Of a stretch of 64,000 nt of DNA, positions 33,642-43,054 are shown in pieces. The translations under genes and the position numbers were made by a program. The notes under the pieces are model-generated. The model saw nothing but the letters and a program-made list of their open reading frames with translations, had not been told where the DNA came from and searched no databases. The DNA is from an uncultured Verrucomicrobiales bacterium (GTDB taxonomy: Bacteria; Verrucomicrobiota; Verrucomicrobiia; Verrucomicrobiales; Akkermansiaceae). Where the stretch lies: contig CALFBI010000002.1 of assembly GCA_937951675.1 (NCBI GenBank), positions 1 to 64,000 on the forward strand, given 5' to 3'. Position 1 is the stretch's first letter. The number at the start of each line of letters is the position of its first letter.

Positions 33642-35750
33642 TCAACTCACACCCAAGTGCCAACCCTTCCCTTTCGCGAATGCGATAAGCTCTCTCGACA
33701 CTTCCATATGAGCTCCATTCGCCGACTCGATTCGCACCCAGAAAAAAGGGTTTTTCCCCTGCTCATTTGCCACAAAAAGGCGCACCCCGTTCGCCACGAG
33801 ATCTGCTTCCCCTGAAGGGGCCCAACCCTGCTGCACCCATTCTTCGATAAACTCCTCCCGCAAAATCCCGCTCTGATCCCAAAATGCTAGAATCTCACTC
33901 TCAAACACGGGACGAGAGCGAGAAATGGACCTCAACCGGCGTAACGGCAGAGCTAATCTCCCCCCCCCCTGATAGCGAGCTTTGGCCCGTAGCCAGGGCT
34001 GTAACCATGAAATCCATCGATACAAGCAGCGGTCACGCCATGAAGCTTTCTCTAAAAGCCCCTCTCCTTGCTCAAAATCAAGGAGGCCTTGATAAGCTTC
34101 TTGGCTATAAAAACCATGATAAACACGGGCTCCATAACGCCAAAGCCTTGGAACTCCTGAATAGACAGAACCTTGCCATTTAATCCCCCCTTCCCCAAAT
34201 TGCTCCGGGTGCTTCTGATAAAGCAAAGCTTCGGCACGACCATACCCCATCTGCTGTTTCAAATAACCAGAAAGGCTGGCCCGGCGATGGTGCCATACAA
34301 AAGCAGCAGGGTGAAAACCAAGTTTCATTCCCCGCTCACGTAAACGCCAACAAAAATCAACATCATCTCCCGCCGCCTTAAAAATAGGATCAAACCCACC
34401 AATCGATTCAAACGCCTCTTTTTTCACCGAAAGATTACACCCTGGCAAATGCTCTGCTTCCTGATCATCTAGCATCACATGAGTGGCGTGAGCAGGCAAA
34501 CTCTGCACCAACTTCTTACCCCGATCTTCTGTCACAGGGCTCAAATTAGGGCCTCCTATTGCGTCATAGAGTTCCTCTTGATAAGCCCGATTTAGCCAGA
34601 ATAACCAATGGGGGTCAGGTTCACAATCATCATCCGTATAAGCGAGAATTTCTCCTTTTGCGAAGTGAGCTGCTGTATTTCGAGCTACAGATAAACCCTG
34701 CCCTTCTTGATAGTAATACCGCACCTTCACATCATCTGGCACAAGACTCTCCAATCGCTCCTCTGAACCATCATCCACCAGAATGATTTCATAATTGGAA
34801 TATTGCTGTGCTAGGCAAGCTGCCAAACAGGACTTCAAGTAGGTATGTCCATTCCGGCTACAAATCAAAATCGAAAAAAAGCGCTCTCGCAGAGCCTGCG
34901 GAGGCCAAGGTTGAGCCAATTTTTCTAACATTGTTGCCAACGCTTCTTTGGGCGCAAAAACCGCATCATTGATCCCAAACGCCCACTCCTGCATCAGGCG
35001 CTCTTGATTCCACCAAAGATCTGACCAGGAATAAACCGTCGCACCACTCAGCCCGCTTTCTTGCGCGGCTTGCCACATCCAGTCCAGAACCTCTCCCTGT
35101 TTTTTTTCACCATGCTGATTCGAGTCCATCCCGATTTCTGAAATCAACACCGGCCGGTCTCCTGAGAGGTGGGGTAATTTTCTTAAATAACTCCGAAAAT
35201 CTTGCTCCGCCTCAAGATAGATATTCATCGCAGTAAAATCAGCAGGTGCTAACTCCAGGTATTCTGTAGTTGGATAATTCCCATAAGCTGCTGGTAGACC
35301 TGGAGCGACTTCGTGCACTAAATCAATCAGACCCTCGAGGCTTTCTTTCACTCGATCCACTCCGATCACACGCACCAAATCACTCGGGATCTCATTCCCA
35401 ATCAAAACAGCACCCAGCGCGGGATGTTCTCCCAAATCTTCTAAAAAAGCTCTGAGCCGAGCTCGCCCCTCACTTAGATACCGAGGCACTTCTCTAAAAT
35501 GCCGATAACTTTCCCATTCTGCCGCCGAAATCACGATCAGTCCTATCTCCCGCGCTTTCTCTAAAAAAACATGGGTTGGGAAAGAGTAAACTCTCACTCC
35601 ATGGAAGCCTAATTTTTTAATCCGGCCAAGCTCTCTCTCATGATCAATTTCTTGCCCAGGAGGAAAAGGCCCGTAGGTCACCAAGCTCAGAAAAACTTGC
35701 TGTCCATGGAGCAAAAACATTCGCCCATTTATTTCTAAAGGCCTACTCAC
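33642..35750 (-). CDS. Glycoside-hydrolase-like domain fused to family 2 glycosyltransferase
   Basis: A 702-aa fusion. The first 270 residues form a TIM-barrel-like domain resembling clan GH-A/GH2. The acid/base glutamate lies in LIGNEIPSD (about 116-124) and the nucleophile glutamate in VLISEIGMDS (about 203-212). Residues about 290-520 are a GT2 domain: SILICSRNGHTYL, ILVDDGSEE, YTDDDCEPDP (the DXD metal site) and LPGCNLSVKKEAF. The start is GTG; a Met at residue 11 is an alternative. The domain order suggests polysaccharide or cell-surface glycan remodelling coupled to synthesis. No signal peptide, so it is probably cytoplasmic. Confidence 0.85.
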   Translation of the reverse strand: MSRPLEINGRMFLLHGQQVFLSLVTYGPFPPGQEIDHERELGRIKKLGFHGVRVYSFPTHVFLEKAREIGLIVISAAEWESYRHFREVPRYLSEGRARLRAFLEDLGEHPALGAVLIGNEIPSDLVRVIGVDRVKESLEGLIDLVHEVAPGLPAAYGNYPTTEYLELAPADFTAMNIYLEAEQDFRSYLRKLPHLSGDRPVLISEIGMDSNQHGEKKQGEVLDWMWQAAQESGLSGATVYSWSDLWWNQERLMQEWAFGINDAVFAPKEALATMLEKLAQPWPPQALRERFFSILICSRNGHTYLKSCLAACLAQQYSNYEIILVDDGSEERLESLVPDDVKVRYYYQEGQGLSVARNTAAHFAKGEILAYTDDDCEPDPHWLFWLNRAYQEELYDAIGGPNLSPVTEDRGKKLVQSLPAHATHVMLDDQEAEHLPGCNLSVKKEAFESIGGFDPIFKAAGDDVDFCWRLRERGMKLGFHPAAFVWHHRRASLSGYLKQQMGYGRAEALLYQKHPEQFGEGGIKWQGSVYSGVPRLWRYGARVYHGFYSQEAYQGLLDFEQGEGLLEKASWRDRCLYRWISWLQPWLRAKARYQGGGRLALPLRRLRSISRSRPVFESEILAFWDQSGILREEFIEEWVQQGWAPSGEADLVANGVRLFVANEQGKNPFFWVRIESANGAHMEVSRELIAFAKGKGWHLGVS

Positions 35751-35889
35751 TCCGTAAAATCAATTTCATTAATTTCCATATTTGTCAAAGGCCCGAGACC
35801 TTTCTAGAAAAGCTCACAGCGCCCCTCAAAACTTGTTAGATTTTAAGCCCAGCGAAAAACTAGTCTTTGAATCGCTTTAGCCTAACCTC

Positions 35890-36060
35890 ATGAAAGGAGA
35901 CTTAGCGATGAAAAATGGTTGCGCGCCCCATTTAATTCGAGTTCGATTCTTCGACCTCTTTCATCTCACGCTCATCTTTTTCCCTTCTTTCTTCTGCGGT
36001 CAAAGCGACCACATCCGGTTGATTGGAGACGTCCCATTTTGCTTTCTCTTCGTGGCTTAA
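35890..36060 (+). CDS. Short ORF with strong ribosome-binding site, doubtful
   Basis: A 56-codon frame from ATG 35890, with an internal in-frame ATG at 35908. The inner ATG is preceded by AAAGGAGA at an ideal 7-base distance. Most of the frame is antisense to the 3' end of the helical-repeat gene (35932-36984), and the peptide, rich in Phe and Leu, matches nothing I know. The start signal is better than that of many real genes here, so it is listed, but it may be a chance occurrence. Confidence 0.2.
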   Translation: MKGDLAMKNGCAPHLIRVRFFDLFHLTLIFFPSFFCGQSDHIRLIGDVPFCFLFVA

Positions 36061-36984
36061 ATAAGATTGCACTTCAGCTGTTTGAGTTTGCAGCCATTGG
36101 TAATAGGCTTCTCTATCACTATTGTAAAAAGCCTGCCCCGCATCTCCCAAAAGAAAGGCTCTCTGATCGGAGTCCCGGAGCGATAAAGCCAGCTCGAGAG
36201 TCAAAGCTGGAGTTTGATCCGACTGATCAATAATATATCTTTCGATCGCTCTTTCAAAATATTCAGCACCTTGATTCTGTTGAATATATGCCAAGGCTTG
36301 GGCAGGGTCTTCCCGCATCCAACTCACACTCGCTCCGGTAAGAAGCTCTCGTTTGACCTCTTCGCTTTCTACCGTTTGGAGGTAAGATAACAGTTTCTCT
36401 GGCTCTTTGTTTGCTAAAAGGCCCCCTGCTTCGCGTCCCGCCATCAGCCCAAAGATTTGATTTTCTGGTTTTTCCAAAAAATGGACTAATTCTTGAGGTT
36501 CCGCATTTTGGGCATGATTTTGTAAAAGAGAGACCACAAGTGGCTGATGTAGAACCGCCAAATCTTCCCTTAGAAATTCGATCGTTTCGATCACCTCCAT
36601 CATCGGTGAGTCTTTATAAAAAGCGGTAAGAGCCTCCACCACCAAATAGAGATTATGATGATCTACATCAGTAACTAGAGCCTGCAGAGTCTCTTCAGGA
36701 GATCTCTCCATTGCACTTAAAAGCCTGCGGCGAAATTTTTCTCGGGCAGCCCCATTATAGACGTCTTCTTCACTCAAAGAGAAACGGGAACGAGCCTTCT
36801 CGTTCTTTGCTCTTTGTTGTTTCGATCCCTGTAATTTTGAGGAATCCCCCTCCTTCCTTCTGATTTCTTCTGCCCCCGTATTCGAATGTTTGATCTTCGA
36901 ACGGCGAAAGAGATCAAAGCTCAGGCCGCAAACCCCAAAAAACAGACAAATAAATAAAAATTTCCAATAAAAAGGTTTCATCAT
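35932..36984 (-). CDS. Helical-repeat protein with N-terminal membrane anchor
   Basis: A 350-aa protein. An N-terminal transmembrane or signal segment (about residues 5-24) is followed by a basic linker. A series of helical repeats (about 85-320) includes SWMREDPAQALAYIQ and related W/D-P-A-A segments. This style is common in Verrucomicrobiota and Planctomycetota proteins of unknown role. The C-terminus is highly charged (ERREKDEREMKEVEESNSN). No catalytic motif. Probably an extracytoplasmic scaffold protein. A strong terminator of the gene upstream lies just before its start. Confidence 0.65.
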   Translation of the reverse strand: MMKPFYWKFLFICLFFGVCGLSFDLFRRSKIKHSNTGAEEIRRKEGDSSKLQGSKQQRAKNEKARSRFSLSEEDVYNGAAREKFRRRLLSAMERSPEETLQALVTDVDHHNLYLVVEALTAFYKDSPMMEVIETIEFLREDLAVLHQPLVVSLLQNHAQNAEPQELVHFLEKPENQIFGLMAGREAGGLLANKEPEKLLSYLQTVESEEVKRELLTGASVSWMREDPAQALAYIQQNQGAEYFERAIERYIIDQSDQTPALTLELALSLRDSDQRAFLLGDAGQAFYNSDREAYYQWLQTQTAEVQSYLSHEEKAKWDVSNQPDVVALTAEERREKDEREMKEVEESNSN

Positions 36985-36986
36985 CC

Positions 36987-37023
36987 AAAAAAAATGAGCT
37001 CCTATTTTACAGGGAGCTCATTT
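36987..37023 (-). terminator. Rho-independent terminator of the beta-helix gene
   Basis: AAATGAGCTCC (36992-37002) pairs with GGAGCTCATTT (37013-37023) around a 10-base loop. On the minus strand an eight-T run follows. It lies 25 bases beyond the stop at 37048, separating the gene from the helical-repeat gene. Confidence 0.9.
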
Positions 37024-37047
37024 AGAAATTAAAATTAAATTTTCGGC

Positions 37048-38274
37048 TTATTGCTGAATGTTCACTGCTCCTGACACAGCTGTATTACCGACAATGACAG
37101 GACGCACATTGACTCTAGAGCTATCTCTTTCCCATAAAAAGATATCACGGAAAGCACGTGGATTCTCAAAACGATTATTCGCGATTCTCAAGTCCTGTGT
37201 ATCTGTCGCCTGGATCGCAGCAACGCTACTCCGTGAACGAACTCTATTATTGCTAATATTGATACGGGAGCATGTTTGCGCAGCGTTCACATTAGAAGCC
37301 TCAACCGCTACCGCATGAGCACCACGCCCTGTCATATTATTGAAAAGCTCATTCCAGTTCACTACGATATTATCACTGCGATCTTCAATATGAAGGGCCT
37401 GCGTATACCCATTAATGGTGCCTCCTTGGCATTTGTTCGCCTGAACCAAAATATTTTTAGTTCGAGCAAGAGCAATATTCCATTCACCTGATGGACGAAT
37501 CACATTTTTACGAATGAGACTCATCGCAGAACCTCCCGAACTATGATCAACACCCCAATCTTCATCAGCTGCACGCTCATTACCCCAATCGAGGTTAATC
37601 GCGGCCAGTGGTTGTCGCTGTGCGGCATTGGCCGTGAAAAAATCATTCCGATCAATCACGAAACGTCCATGCCAGCGCTTCGCTTTCTGGCTAGGGCCAA
37701 ACCCATCTCGGCTAATAAACCAGACTCCATAATTTCTAATACGATGAAATTCACAGTCTACAATTTTCAACCCTTCAGTGTTTCCTCCAAATCCAACATC
37801 AATTCCATAGCGAGCTCCTTCAACTGTCACGGACTCAATTGAAACATTGAATTTTCCAAAGGTCGTAATACCAAAATTGTCACGATTACGAACTCTTAAG
37901 TTCCTGACAGTCACGCCATTTGATCCGATCGAAAGGGTTCGGCGCCCGGTCACTGACATTTCCAAAGCCGTTTTTCCTCTTCCTTGACCGATCACGGTCA
38001 CATCGCGATCAATAAGAAAAGTCTTCGAAGAAGTATAGGTTCGATGACCTAGGATGAGAACGCCTCCATTCCCCGCGGCACGGACCGCATTTAAAAATTG
38101 GACATTGATAGGGAGGTTTGATTGGCCCGCCTGTGACCGGAATGCATCAAAGTTAACAGTAGCGGCATTGACGGGCGCCAAGAGTGCTAATGAAGTAAAA
38201 ATATATTTATATTTTTTCGCCGGTAAAGCCAGAGCACTTAAAAAAGTAAGTTTGGGGAGGTTTATTTTTTTCAT
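37048..38274 (-). CDS. Secreted right-handed parallel beta-helix protein
   Basis: A 408-aa protein. The start at 38274 (ATG) gives a signal sequence with a hydrophobic core IFTSLALLAPVNA (about 28-40), preceded by a lysine-rich, long n-region. The mature part has tandem beta-helix coils: the NGVTVRNLRVRNRDNFGI region, VSIESVTVEGARYGIDV, LKIVDCEFHRIRNYGVWF and similar turns with N/D-rich corners. Such folds occur in pectate lyases, alginate epimerases and adhesins; no active-site cluster is obvious. No PEP-CTERM tag. The 5' flank is a 379-base AT-rich non-coding stretch. Terminator present downstream. Confidence 0.8.
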   Translation of the reverse strand: MKKINLPKLTFLSALALPAKKYKYIFTSLALLAPVNAATVNFDAFRSQAGQSNLPINVQFLNAVRAAGNGGVLILGHRTYTSSKTFLIDRDVTVIGQGRGKTALEMSVTGRRTLSIGSNGVTVRNLRVRNRDNFGITTFGKFNVSIESVTVEGARYGIDVGFGGNTEGLKIVDCEFHRIRNYGVWFISRDGFGPSQKAKRWHGRFVIDRNDFFTANAAQRQPLAAINLDWGNERAADEDWGVDHSSGGSAMSLIRKNVIRPSGEWNIALARTKNILVQANKCQGGTINGYTQALHIEDRSDNIVVNWNELFNNMTGRGAHAVAVEASNVNAAQTCSRINISNNRVRSRSSVAAIQATDTQDLRIANNRFENPRAFRDIFLWERDSSRVNVRPVIVGNTAVSGAVNIQQ

Positions 38275-38653
38275 ATTATTATACAAAGAGGAAAGGGATC
38301 TATATGCCCTGTCTCTAAACGGCTCAAGAATAATTTCTATGCAATTTATTTACTATTTATATCAATAAACAAATGTTAACTAACAAGTTACTCTTATTAA
38401 GCTGATATACTTTCAAACTCAAAAGTTTAGCTCCAAACTAAAAAACGCTCTGATAAATAGCCTATATATAACATTTTATGAGCTTTAAAATAAAAAACGT
38501 AGGTAAAGATTACTGATATAGTCTTAATCACCCTTTTAAACATCAAAATAGACTTCGTGCGGGAGCTAAACCTTTAAGAAAAAAATGAAAATTCATTAAT
38601 AAAGAAAGAAGATTCGTTGCTAATATCAAAGACCATAGCATCTTATTAATGAT
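38275..38653. other. AT-rich intergenic region between divergent genes
   Basis: A 379-base stretch with no convincing gene. It separates the divergent beta-helix and bcp genes, so it should hold both promoters. Several TATAAT-like and TTG-like hexamers exist, but none has a clear partner at 16-18 bases. No tRNA-like fold or strong terminator is visible. Confidence 0.6.
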
Positions 38654-39157
38654 ATGATTTCAAAATTATTAAGCTGCCTGACCGCTCTTTGCGCAACAAG
38701 TGGCGCGATCGAGCTAGGGTCTGATCTTCCCGCTGTTTCTTGTCCTGACCAAGAAGGTAAAACAATCTCTCTCGCGGACTACCGTTCTGCAAAATGGGTC
38801 CTCGTCTACTTTTATCCAAAGGCTGATACTCCTGGGTGCACGAGCCAAGCATGCTCTTTACGCGATGCTTTTGCCTCTTTGGCCGAACAAAACGTGACCG
38901 TGTTTGGTGTTTCAAAAGACACTCCTGCTTCTCAAAAAAAGTTTCGCGAAAAATACAAACTCCCTTTTTCTCTTCTCGCAGACACAGAAGGAACTGTCAT
39001 TAAGTCTTTCGCAGTTCCTACCTATCCTGGAGTCGGACTTTCTAAAAGGCAGGCTTTCTTATTCCAAAAAGGGAAATTAGTCTGGAGCGATCTTTCCGCC
39101 TCAACCACTAAACAGGCTGCTGACGTTCTGTCAGTTATCTCGAAAAAACAGCCGTAA
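38654..39157 (+). CDS. bcp: Exported thiol peroxidase of the BCP/AhpC-TSA family
   Basis: A 167-aa peroxiredoxin. The active-site segment YPKADTPGCTSQACSLRD holds the peroxidatic Cys in PGCT and a second Cys five residues later, the resolving Cys of the BCP type. It reduces hydroperoxides with thioredoxin-like donors. The N-terminal 18 residues (MISKLLSCLTALCATSGA) look like a signal peptide, so the enzyme is probably periplasmic or exported, unlike typical cytoplasmic Bcp. Its promoter must lie in the AT-rich upstream gap. Confidence 0.9.
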   Translation: MISKLLSCLTALCATSGAIELGSDLPAVSCPDQEGKTISLADYRSAKWVLVYFYPKADTPGCTSQACSLRDAFASLAEQNVTVFGVSKDTPASQKKFREKYKLPFSLLADTEGTVIKSFAVPTYPGVGLSKRQAFLFQKGKLVWSDLSASTTKQAADVLSVISKKQP

Positions 39158-39169
39158 AACAGGCTCTTT

Positions 39170-39814
39170 CTACTGCTCATTCGCGACCCTCAACATTTCT
39201 TTCGCCTCCTGAGTCGCCAACCTAATATTGGAAGCGGTAAGGAGGTCCGATACGATAACGGTTCGGCGCGCTCCTGCGGCAAGCACTTCAGACAAGTTTG
39301 TTCGCTTCACTCCTCCAATCGAAAAAACGGGGAGTTGCGAACCTATTGATGCTTGCACGGCCGCAAGGTCTTGAAGACCAATTCCAGGGCGACCTTTTTT
39401 AGTTGGAGTCGGGAAAAGAGGGCCAAAACCAATATAATCAAAATTAGTTGCGGCAAGGGCCTGCTCTGGGGAATGTGTTGAACGCCCCAAAATCATATGG
39501 TCGCCAACCCTCTCACGAGCTTCTTCATAAGAGCCGTCATCTTGGCCAAGATGGAGTCCGTCCGCATCAAGCTCTAGAGCGGCCTCAGCAAAATCATTCA
39601 CAATAAATGGAATCCCAGAAGCTCGACAGTAATCTCTCACCTCTCCCCCCATTTCGATGATCTCACTAGGTTGATATCCCTTTGCCCGGAGCTGGAGAAG
39701 GTCCGCGCCTCCTGCTATCAACGCTTTCGCAACCTCAAAGAGCCGCCCTCGATCGACGTATCCAAGGTCTAGAATACCGTAGAGGGTTGCTTCTGCAAGG
39801 TGTGAGCGAATCAT
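39170..39814 (-). CDS. thiE: Thiamine-phosphate synthase
   Basis: A 214-aa TIM-barrel enzyme joining HMP-PP and thiazole phosphate. Motifs: LLQLRAKG (about 37-44), [21 protein letters not shown] (about 73-93), [27 protein letters not shown] (about 131-145) and the phosphate-binding FSIGGV. The start overlaps the accC stop by ATGA (39811-39814), an uncommon coupling of thiamine synthesis to fatty-acid synthesis genes. Alone in the pathway here. Confidence 0.92.
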   Translation of the reverse strand: MIRSHLAEATLYGILDLGYVDRGRLFEVAKALIAGGADLLQLRAKGYQPSEIIEMGGEVRDYCRASGIPFIVNDFAEAALELDADGLHLGQDDGSYEEARERVGDHMILGRSTHSPEQALAATNFDYIGFGPLFPTPTKKGRPGIGLQDLAAVQASIGSQLPVFSIGGVKRTNLSEVLAAGARRTVIVSDLLTASNIRLATQEAKEMLRVANEQ

Positions 39815-41166
39815 GATTGAGTTTCTTCGATATACCGGCCAACCCAGCCAATGTCATAATGACCAGAGGCAAAGTCAGGATGGTTAATGATTTCAAGTTG
39901 GAAAGGAATCGTCGTCTTGATGCCTTCGACCATAAATTCCATCAGAGCGCGGCGCATTCTTGCAATCGCAAGCTCACGCGTCGCTGCCGTTACGATCAAT
40001 TTCGCAATCATCGAATCGTAGTGTGGAGGCACTGTATAGCCTGAGTAAACGTGGGTATCTACCCGCACTCCTTTCCCTCCTGGAGCATACCAGAGAGAAA
40101 TGGTGCCTGGGCTTGGAGCGAAGTTGTTATAAGGATCTTCCGCATTAATCCGGCACTCAATAGAATGCCCGCGAGGTGTGGCCTCTAAAACGTGATGAGA
40201 AAGCTTCTCTCCTGCTGCGATCCGAATTTGTTCCTTAATCAGCTCACAGCCCATCACCTCTTCCGTGACAGGGTGCTCGACTTGGATTCTGGTATTCATC
40301 TCCATGAAGTAAAAATTCTCCCCAGAGGAATCGACCAAATACTCGATCGTTCCAGCATTTTCATACCCAATCGACTTCACGAGACGAACGGAAGCCTCTC
40401 CGATCCGTTGGCGAGTTTCATCGGAAATCAGGGTGCTTGGACACTCTTCGATGATTTTCTGGTTTCGACGCTGCATCGAGCAATCCCGTTCCCCAAGGTG
40501 AACCGCATTTCCATGACTATCCGCAATCAACTGAAATTCAATGTGGTGAGGATCGAGAACGAGCTTCTCGATATAACAATCTCCATTCCCAAAACAGGCT
40601 TTTGCCTCTGCTGAAGCCGCTTGAAACTGCGAAATAATCTCCTCCTCCGTAAATGCAGGCCGCATGCCACGCCCTCCACCCCCAGCTGTCGCTTTGATCA
40701 TAACGGGCAAGCCGATCTCAAGCGCGACTTTTTTCGCATCCTCTTCGTCTTTTAAGATTCCTTTAGACCCTGGAGTCACAGGCACCCCATTTTCCATCGC
40801 TGAAGCACGCGCTTCATTCTTATCTCCCATTTTACGAATCACGGCAGGAGACGGGCCAATGAATTTGATCCCCGCATCTTCGCAAATCTCCGCAAAACGA
40901 GCGTTTTCGGAAAGAAACCCATACCCTGGATGAATCGCTTCCGCTTCCGTAATCTCGGCAGCAGCAATAATCCGATCTGGTTTCAAATAACTATCCTTAC
41001 TCGGGCCAGGGCCAATGCAAACGGCCTCATCAGCAAGCTGCACATGCATCGAGTCCACATCGGCCTCTGAATAAACCGCCACAGAACTCACCCCGAGCTC
41101 ACGACAAGCTCGAATGATACGAAGCGCAATCTCGCCTCGGTTCGCAACCAGAACTTTCTTAAACAT
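39811..41166 (-). CDS. accC: Acetyl-CoA carboxylase biotin carboxylase subunit
   Basis: A 451-aa ATP-grasp enzyme that carboxylates biotin on BCCP. The ATG at 41166 starts [18 protein letters not shown], the canonical N-terminus; a longer frame runs 24 codons upstream. It has [11 protein letters not shown] (about 160-170), the [18 protein letters not shown] metal/biotin site (about 285-302) and the [14 protein letters not shown] segment. Length normal. 14 bases separate it from accB upstream. Confidence 0.97.
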   Translation of the reverse strand: MFKKVLVANRGEIALRIIRACRELGVSSVAVYSEADVDSMHVQLADEAVCIGPGPSKDSYLKPDRIIAAAEITEAEAIHPGYGFLSENARFAEICEDAGIKFIGPSPAVIRKMGDKNEARASAMENGVPVTPGSKGILKDEEDAKKVALEIGLPVMIKATAGGGGRGMRPAFTEEEIISQFQAASAEAKACFGNGDCYIEKLVLDPHHIEFQLIADSHGNAVHLGERDCSMQRRNQKIIEECPSTLISDETRQRIGEASVRLVKSIGYENAGTIEYLVDSSGENFYFMEMNTRIQVEHPVTEEVMGCELIKEQIRIAAGEKLSHHVLEATPRGHSIECRINAEDPYNNFAPSPGTISLWYAPGGKGVRVDTHVYSGYTVPPHYDSMIAKLIVTAATRELAIARMRRALMEFMVEGIKTTIPFQLEIINHPDFASGHYDIGWVGRYIEETQS

Positions 41167-41180
41167 ATAAGTAGGAAAGC

Positions 41181-41654
41181 TTAGCTGAGACGATAAAGGG
41201 CATCTCCAAATTGAACCGGCGTGCCATCTTCTAAGCAAATCTCGGTGATCGTGCCTGATTTCTCAGCCTTAATTTCATTCATTACCTTCATGGCCTCAAT
41301 GATACAAAGGGTCTGACCTTCAGAAATCGTGTCCCCGACATTAATAAACTCCGGAGCATCTGGAGCCGGTTTCCGATAAAAAGTTCCTACCATCGGGGAG
41401 GAAATTTCTTCTCCTGTAGGTGCTTCTGCAGCAGGTGCGCCTGCTCCCAAAACAGGAGCAGCGGCAACAGGAGCCGCCGCCACTTGGGCTGGAGCTGCAG
41501 AGACTGAAGGCAAAGAGGAGAGAAGCTCTTTCAAGTCTTCTCCGCTTGTTCCTTTTTTGAGTTCTATGCTGAACTCATCCTTGTCTAGAGAGAAGTGAGA
41601 GAGTCCATGCTCGTTCATGAGCTCTACGATTTTGCGAATGTCTTTGAGGTCCAC
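41181..41654 (-). CDS. accB: Biotin carboxyl carrier protein
   Basis: A 157-aa carrier subunit. The N-terminal oligomerisation helix is followed by an Ala/Pro-rich linker (about 45-80) and the biotinyl domain with [11 protein letters not shown], where the central Lys carries biotin. The start codon is GTG. Immediately upstream of accC, as in many bacteria. Confidence 0.96.
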   Translation of the reverse strand: MDLKDIRKIVELMNEHGLSHFSLDKDEFSIELKKGTSGEDLKELLSSLPSVSAAPAQVAAAPVAAAPVLGAGAPAAEAPTGEEISSPMVGTFYRKPAPDAPEFINVGDTISEGQTLCIIEAMKVMNEIKAEKSGTITEICLEDGTPVQFGDALYRLS

Positions 41655-41768
41655 GTGATTGTTTGAGTGATTGGTCTACTGCCTATAGTAAAAATGAGGA
41701 GGCAAATGCGTCAAGCATCGCGAAGAAAAATAGTGCTTCTAAATGAGGAACATGGCAAATAAACCGGC

Positions 41769-42395
41769 ATGAGCACCTCGATTCGCCCCAGAAAGCGGGA
41801 AAATCACGAATTTATCCCGTCAGATTACTTCCGACGGCTCGAAAAAAAGGAGATTTTTGAAAATGAGGCACCCCTCGAAGTCGATTTAGGGTGCGGCGAA
41901 GGCACTTTTCTTCTCGATATGGCCGAAAAGTTCCCTGAGCGGAACTTTATTGGGGTGGAAAGACTCCTCGGTAGAGTCCGAAAAGTCAGCCGCCGAGCAG
42001 AACTTCGTGGTCTCACTAACGTTAAAGTTCTCCGCCTCGACAGTAAATATGTGGCGGAATGGTTGCTCCCCCTCAGTTCCATCTCGCGAGTTCACCTTCT
42101 CTGCCCTGACCCTTGGCCAAAAGAGAAGCACCACCGGCACCGTCTTTTCCGCCCCTCCTTTCTTAACTCGCTGGAAAGCATCCTCGAACCAGGAGGAGAA
42201 TTCCTCTTCAAGACAGATCATGATGAGTATTATGAATGGTCGCTCGAGCAGGCTAATCAATATAAAGGCTCCCTCATTCAAGCAGAGTGGCCCGAAGACG
42301 CCTTTTTCTATCCAAAAACGGATTTTCAACGACAATGGGAAGCTGAAGGTAAAAGCTTAGACTCAATCCGTATGATCAAACCTGCGAATCTCTGA
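41769..42395 (+). CDS. trmB: tRNA (guanine-N7-)-methyltransferase
   Basis: A 208-aa SAM-dependent enzyme that methylates G46 of tRNA. SAM motif I is VDLGCGEGTFLLDMAEKF (about 38-55). The diagnostic motif is LLCPDPWPKEKHHRHR (about 112-127), followed by FLFKTDHDEYYEW. Usual length. Divergent from accB. Confidence 0.95.
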   Translation: MSTSIRPRKRENHEFIPSDYFRRLEKKEIFENEAPLEVDLGCGEGTFLLDMAEKFPERNFIGVERLLGRVRKVSRRAELRGLTNVKVLRLDSKYVAEWLLPLSSISRVHLLCPDPWPKEKHHRHRLFRPSFLNSLESILEPGGEFLFKTDHDEYYEWSLEQANQYKGSLIQAEWPEDAFFYPKTDFQRQWEAEGKSLDSIRMIKPANL

Positions 42396-42469
42396 ACAAT
42401 GCAAAAAAATGTTTCTGCTTTGAGAATCTCTTGTGAAGTCTCCCCTTCTCCATCTAACCTGACATCACA

Positions 42470-43030
42470 GTGAAAGATATTGTCTACTTTGACCTCGAAA
42501 CCAAAAAAAGCTTTGGAGACGTTGGTGGTGCCGCAAATAAAGATAAAATGGGTATTTCGATCGGAGTCGCCTACAGCACTCGCACTGGAGATTATCATCT
42601 TTACCAAGAACACGATTCAGAGGCTCTGATTCAGCTCCTTCTCAAAGCCGACTTGGTCGTAGGATACAATCACCTCTACTTCGATTACCCTGTTCTCCAA
42701 GGGCATACGATTCTCGACCTGGCTTCCCAGACCGTTAACCTCGATATGATGCTCGACATCGAACAACGCGTCGGACGTCGATTAAAACTCGAATATGTCG
42801 CAGCAGGGTCACTCGGCACCGGGAAAAGCGCGGCAGGGATTGATGCTCTCAAATGGTGGCAAGAATACAAAAAAACAGGCGAAATTGAACCCATGATGAA
42901 AATCGTCGAATACTGCGCCTACGACGTAAAGGTCACCAAATGTGTCCATGAGTATGGCGTTCAGCATGGACACATTAAATTCGATGACGGCAGCGGAAGA
43001 GTCGAAGAAGTCGAAGTCGATTGGTCGTAA
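42470..43030 (+). CDS. DEDDy-type 3'-5' exonuclease-like (RNase H fold) protein
   Basis: A 186-aa protein with GTG start. The N-terminal IVYFDLETKKSF gives the first Asp and Glu of a DEDD nuclease. VGYNHLYFDYPVL (about 62-74) gives the second Asp, and YCAYDVKVTKCVHEY gives the final Tyr-x3-Asp (DEDDy form). Proteins of this kind are often annotated as helicase-associated or YprB-like exonucleases. No helicase domain is present here. Probably single-strand DNA or RNA 3'-5' exonuclease activity. Confidence 0.75.
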   Translation: MKDIVYFDLETKKSFGDVGGAANKDKMGISIGVAYSTRTGDYHLYQEHDSEALIQLLLKADLVVGYNHLYFDYPVLQGHTILDLASQTVNLDMMLDIEQRVGRRLKLEYVAAGSLGTGKSAAGIDALKWWQEYKKTGEIEPMMKIVEYCAYDVKVTKCVHEYGVQHGHIKFDDGSGRVEEVEVDWS

Positions 43031-43054
43031 GGAAAGAAAAGGGATTTCAGATCA

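Noticed and set aside
35919-36233. 104-codon open frame opposite the helical-repeat gene
   Set aside because: It begins with TTG, lies almost wholly within the complement of a real gene and has no recognisable domain.
38275-38653. tRNA or small RNA in the AT-rich gap
   Set aside because: No cloverleaf or strong hairpin with T-tract was found.
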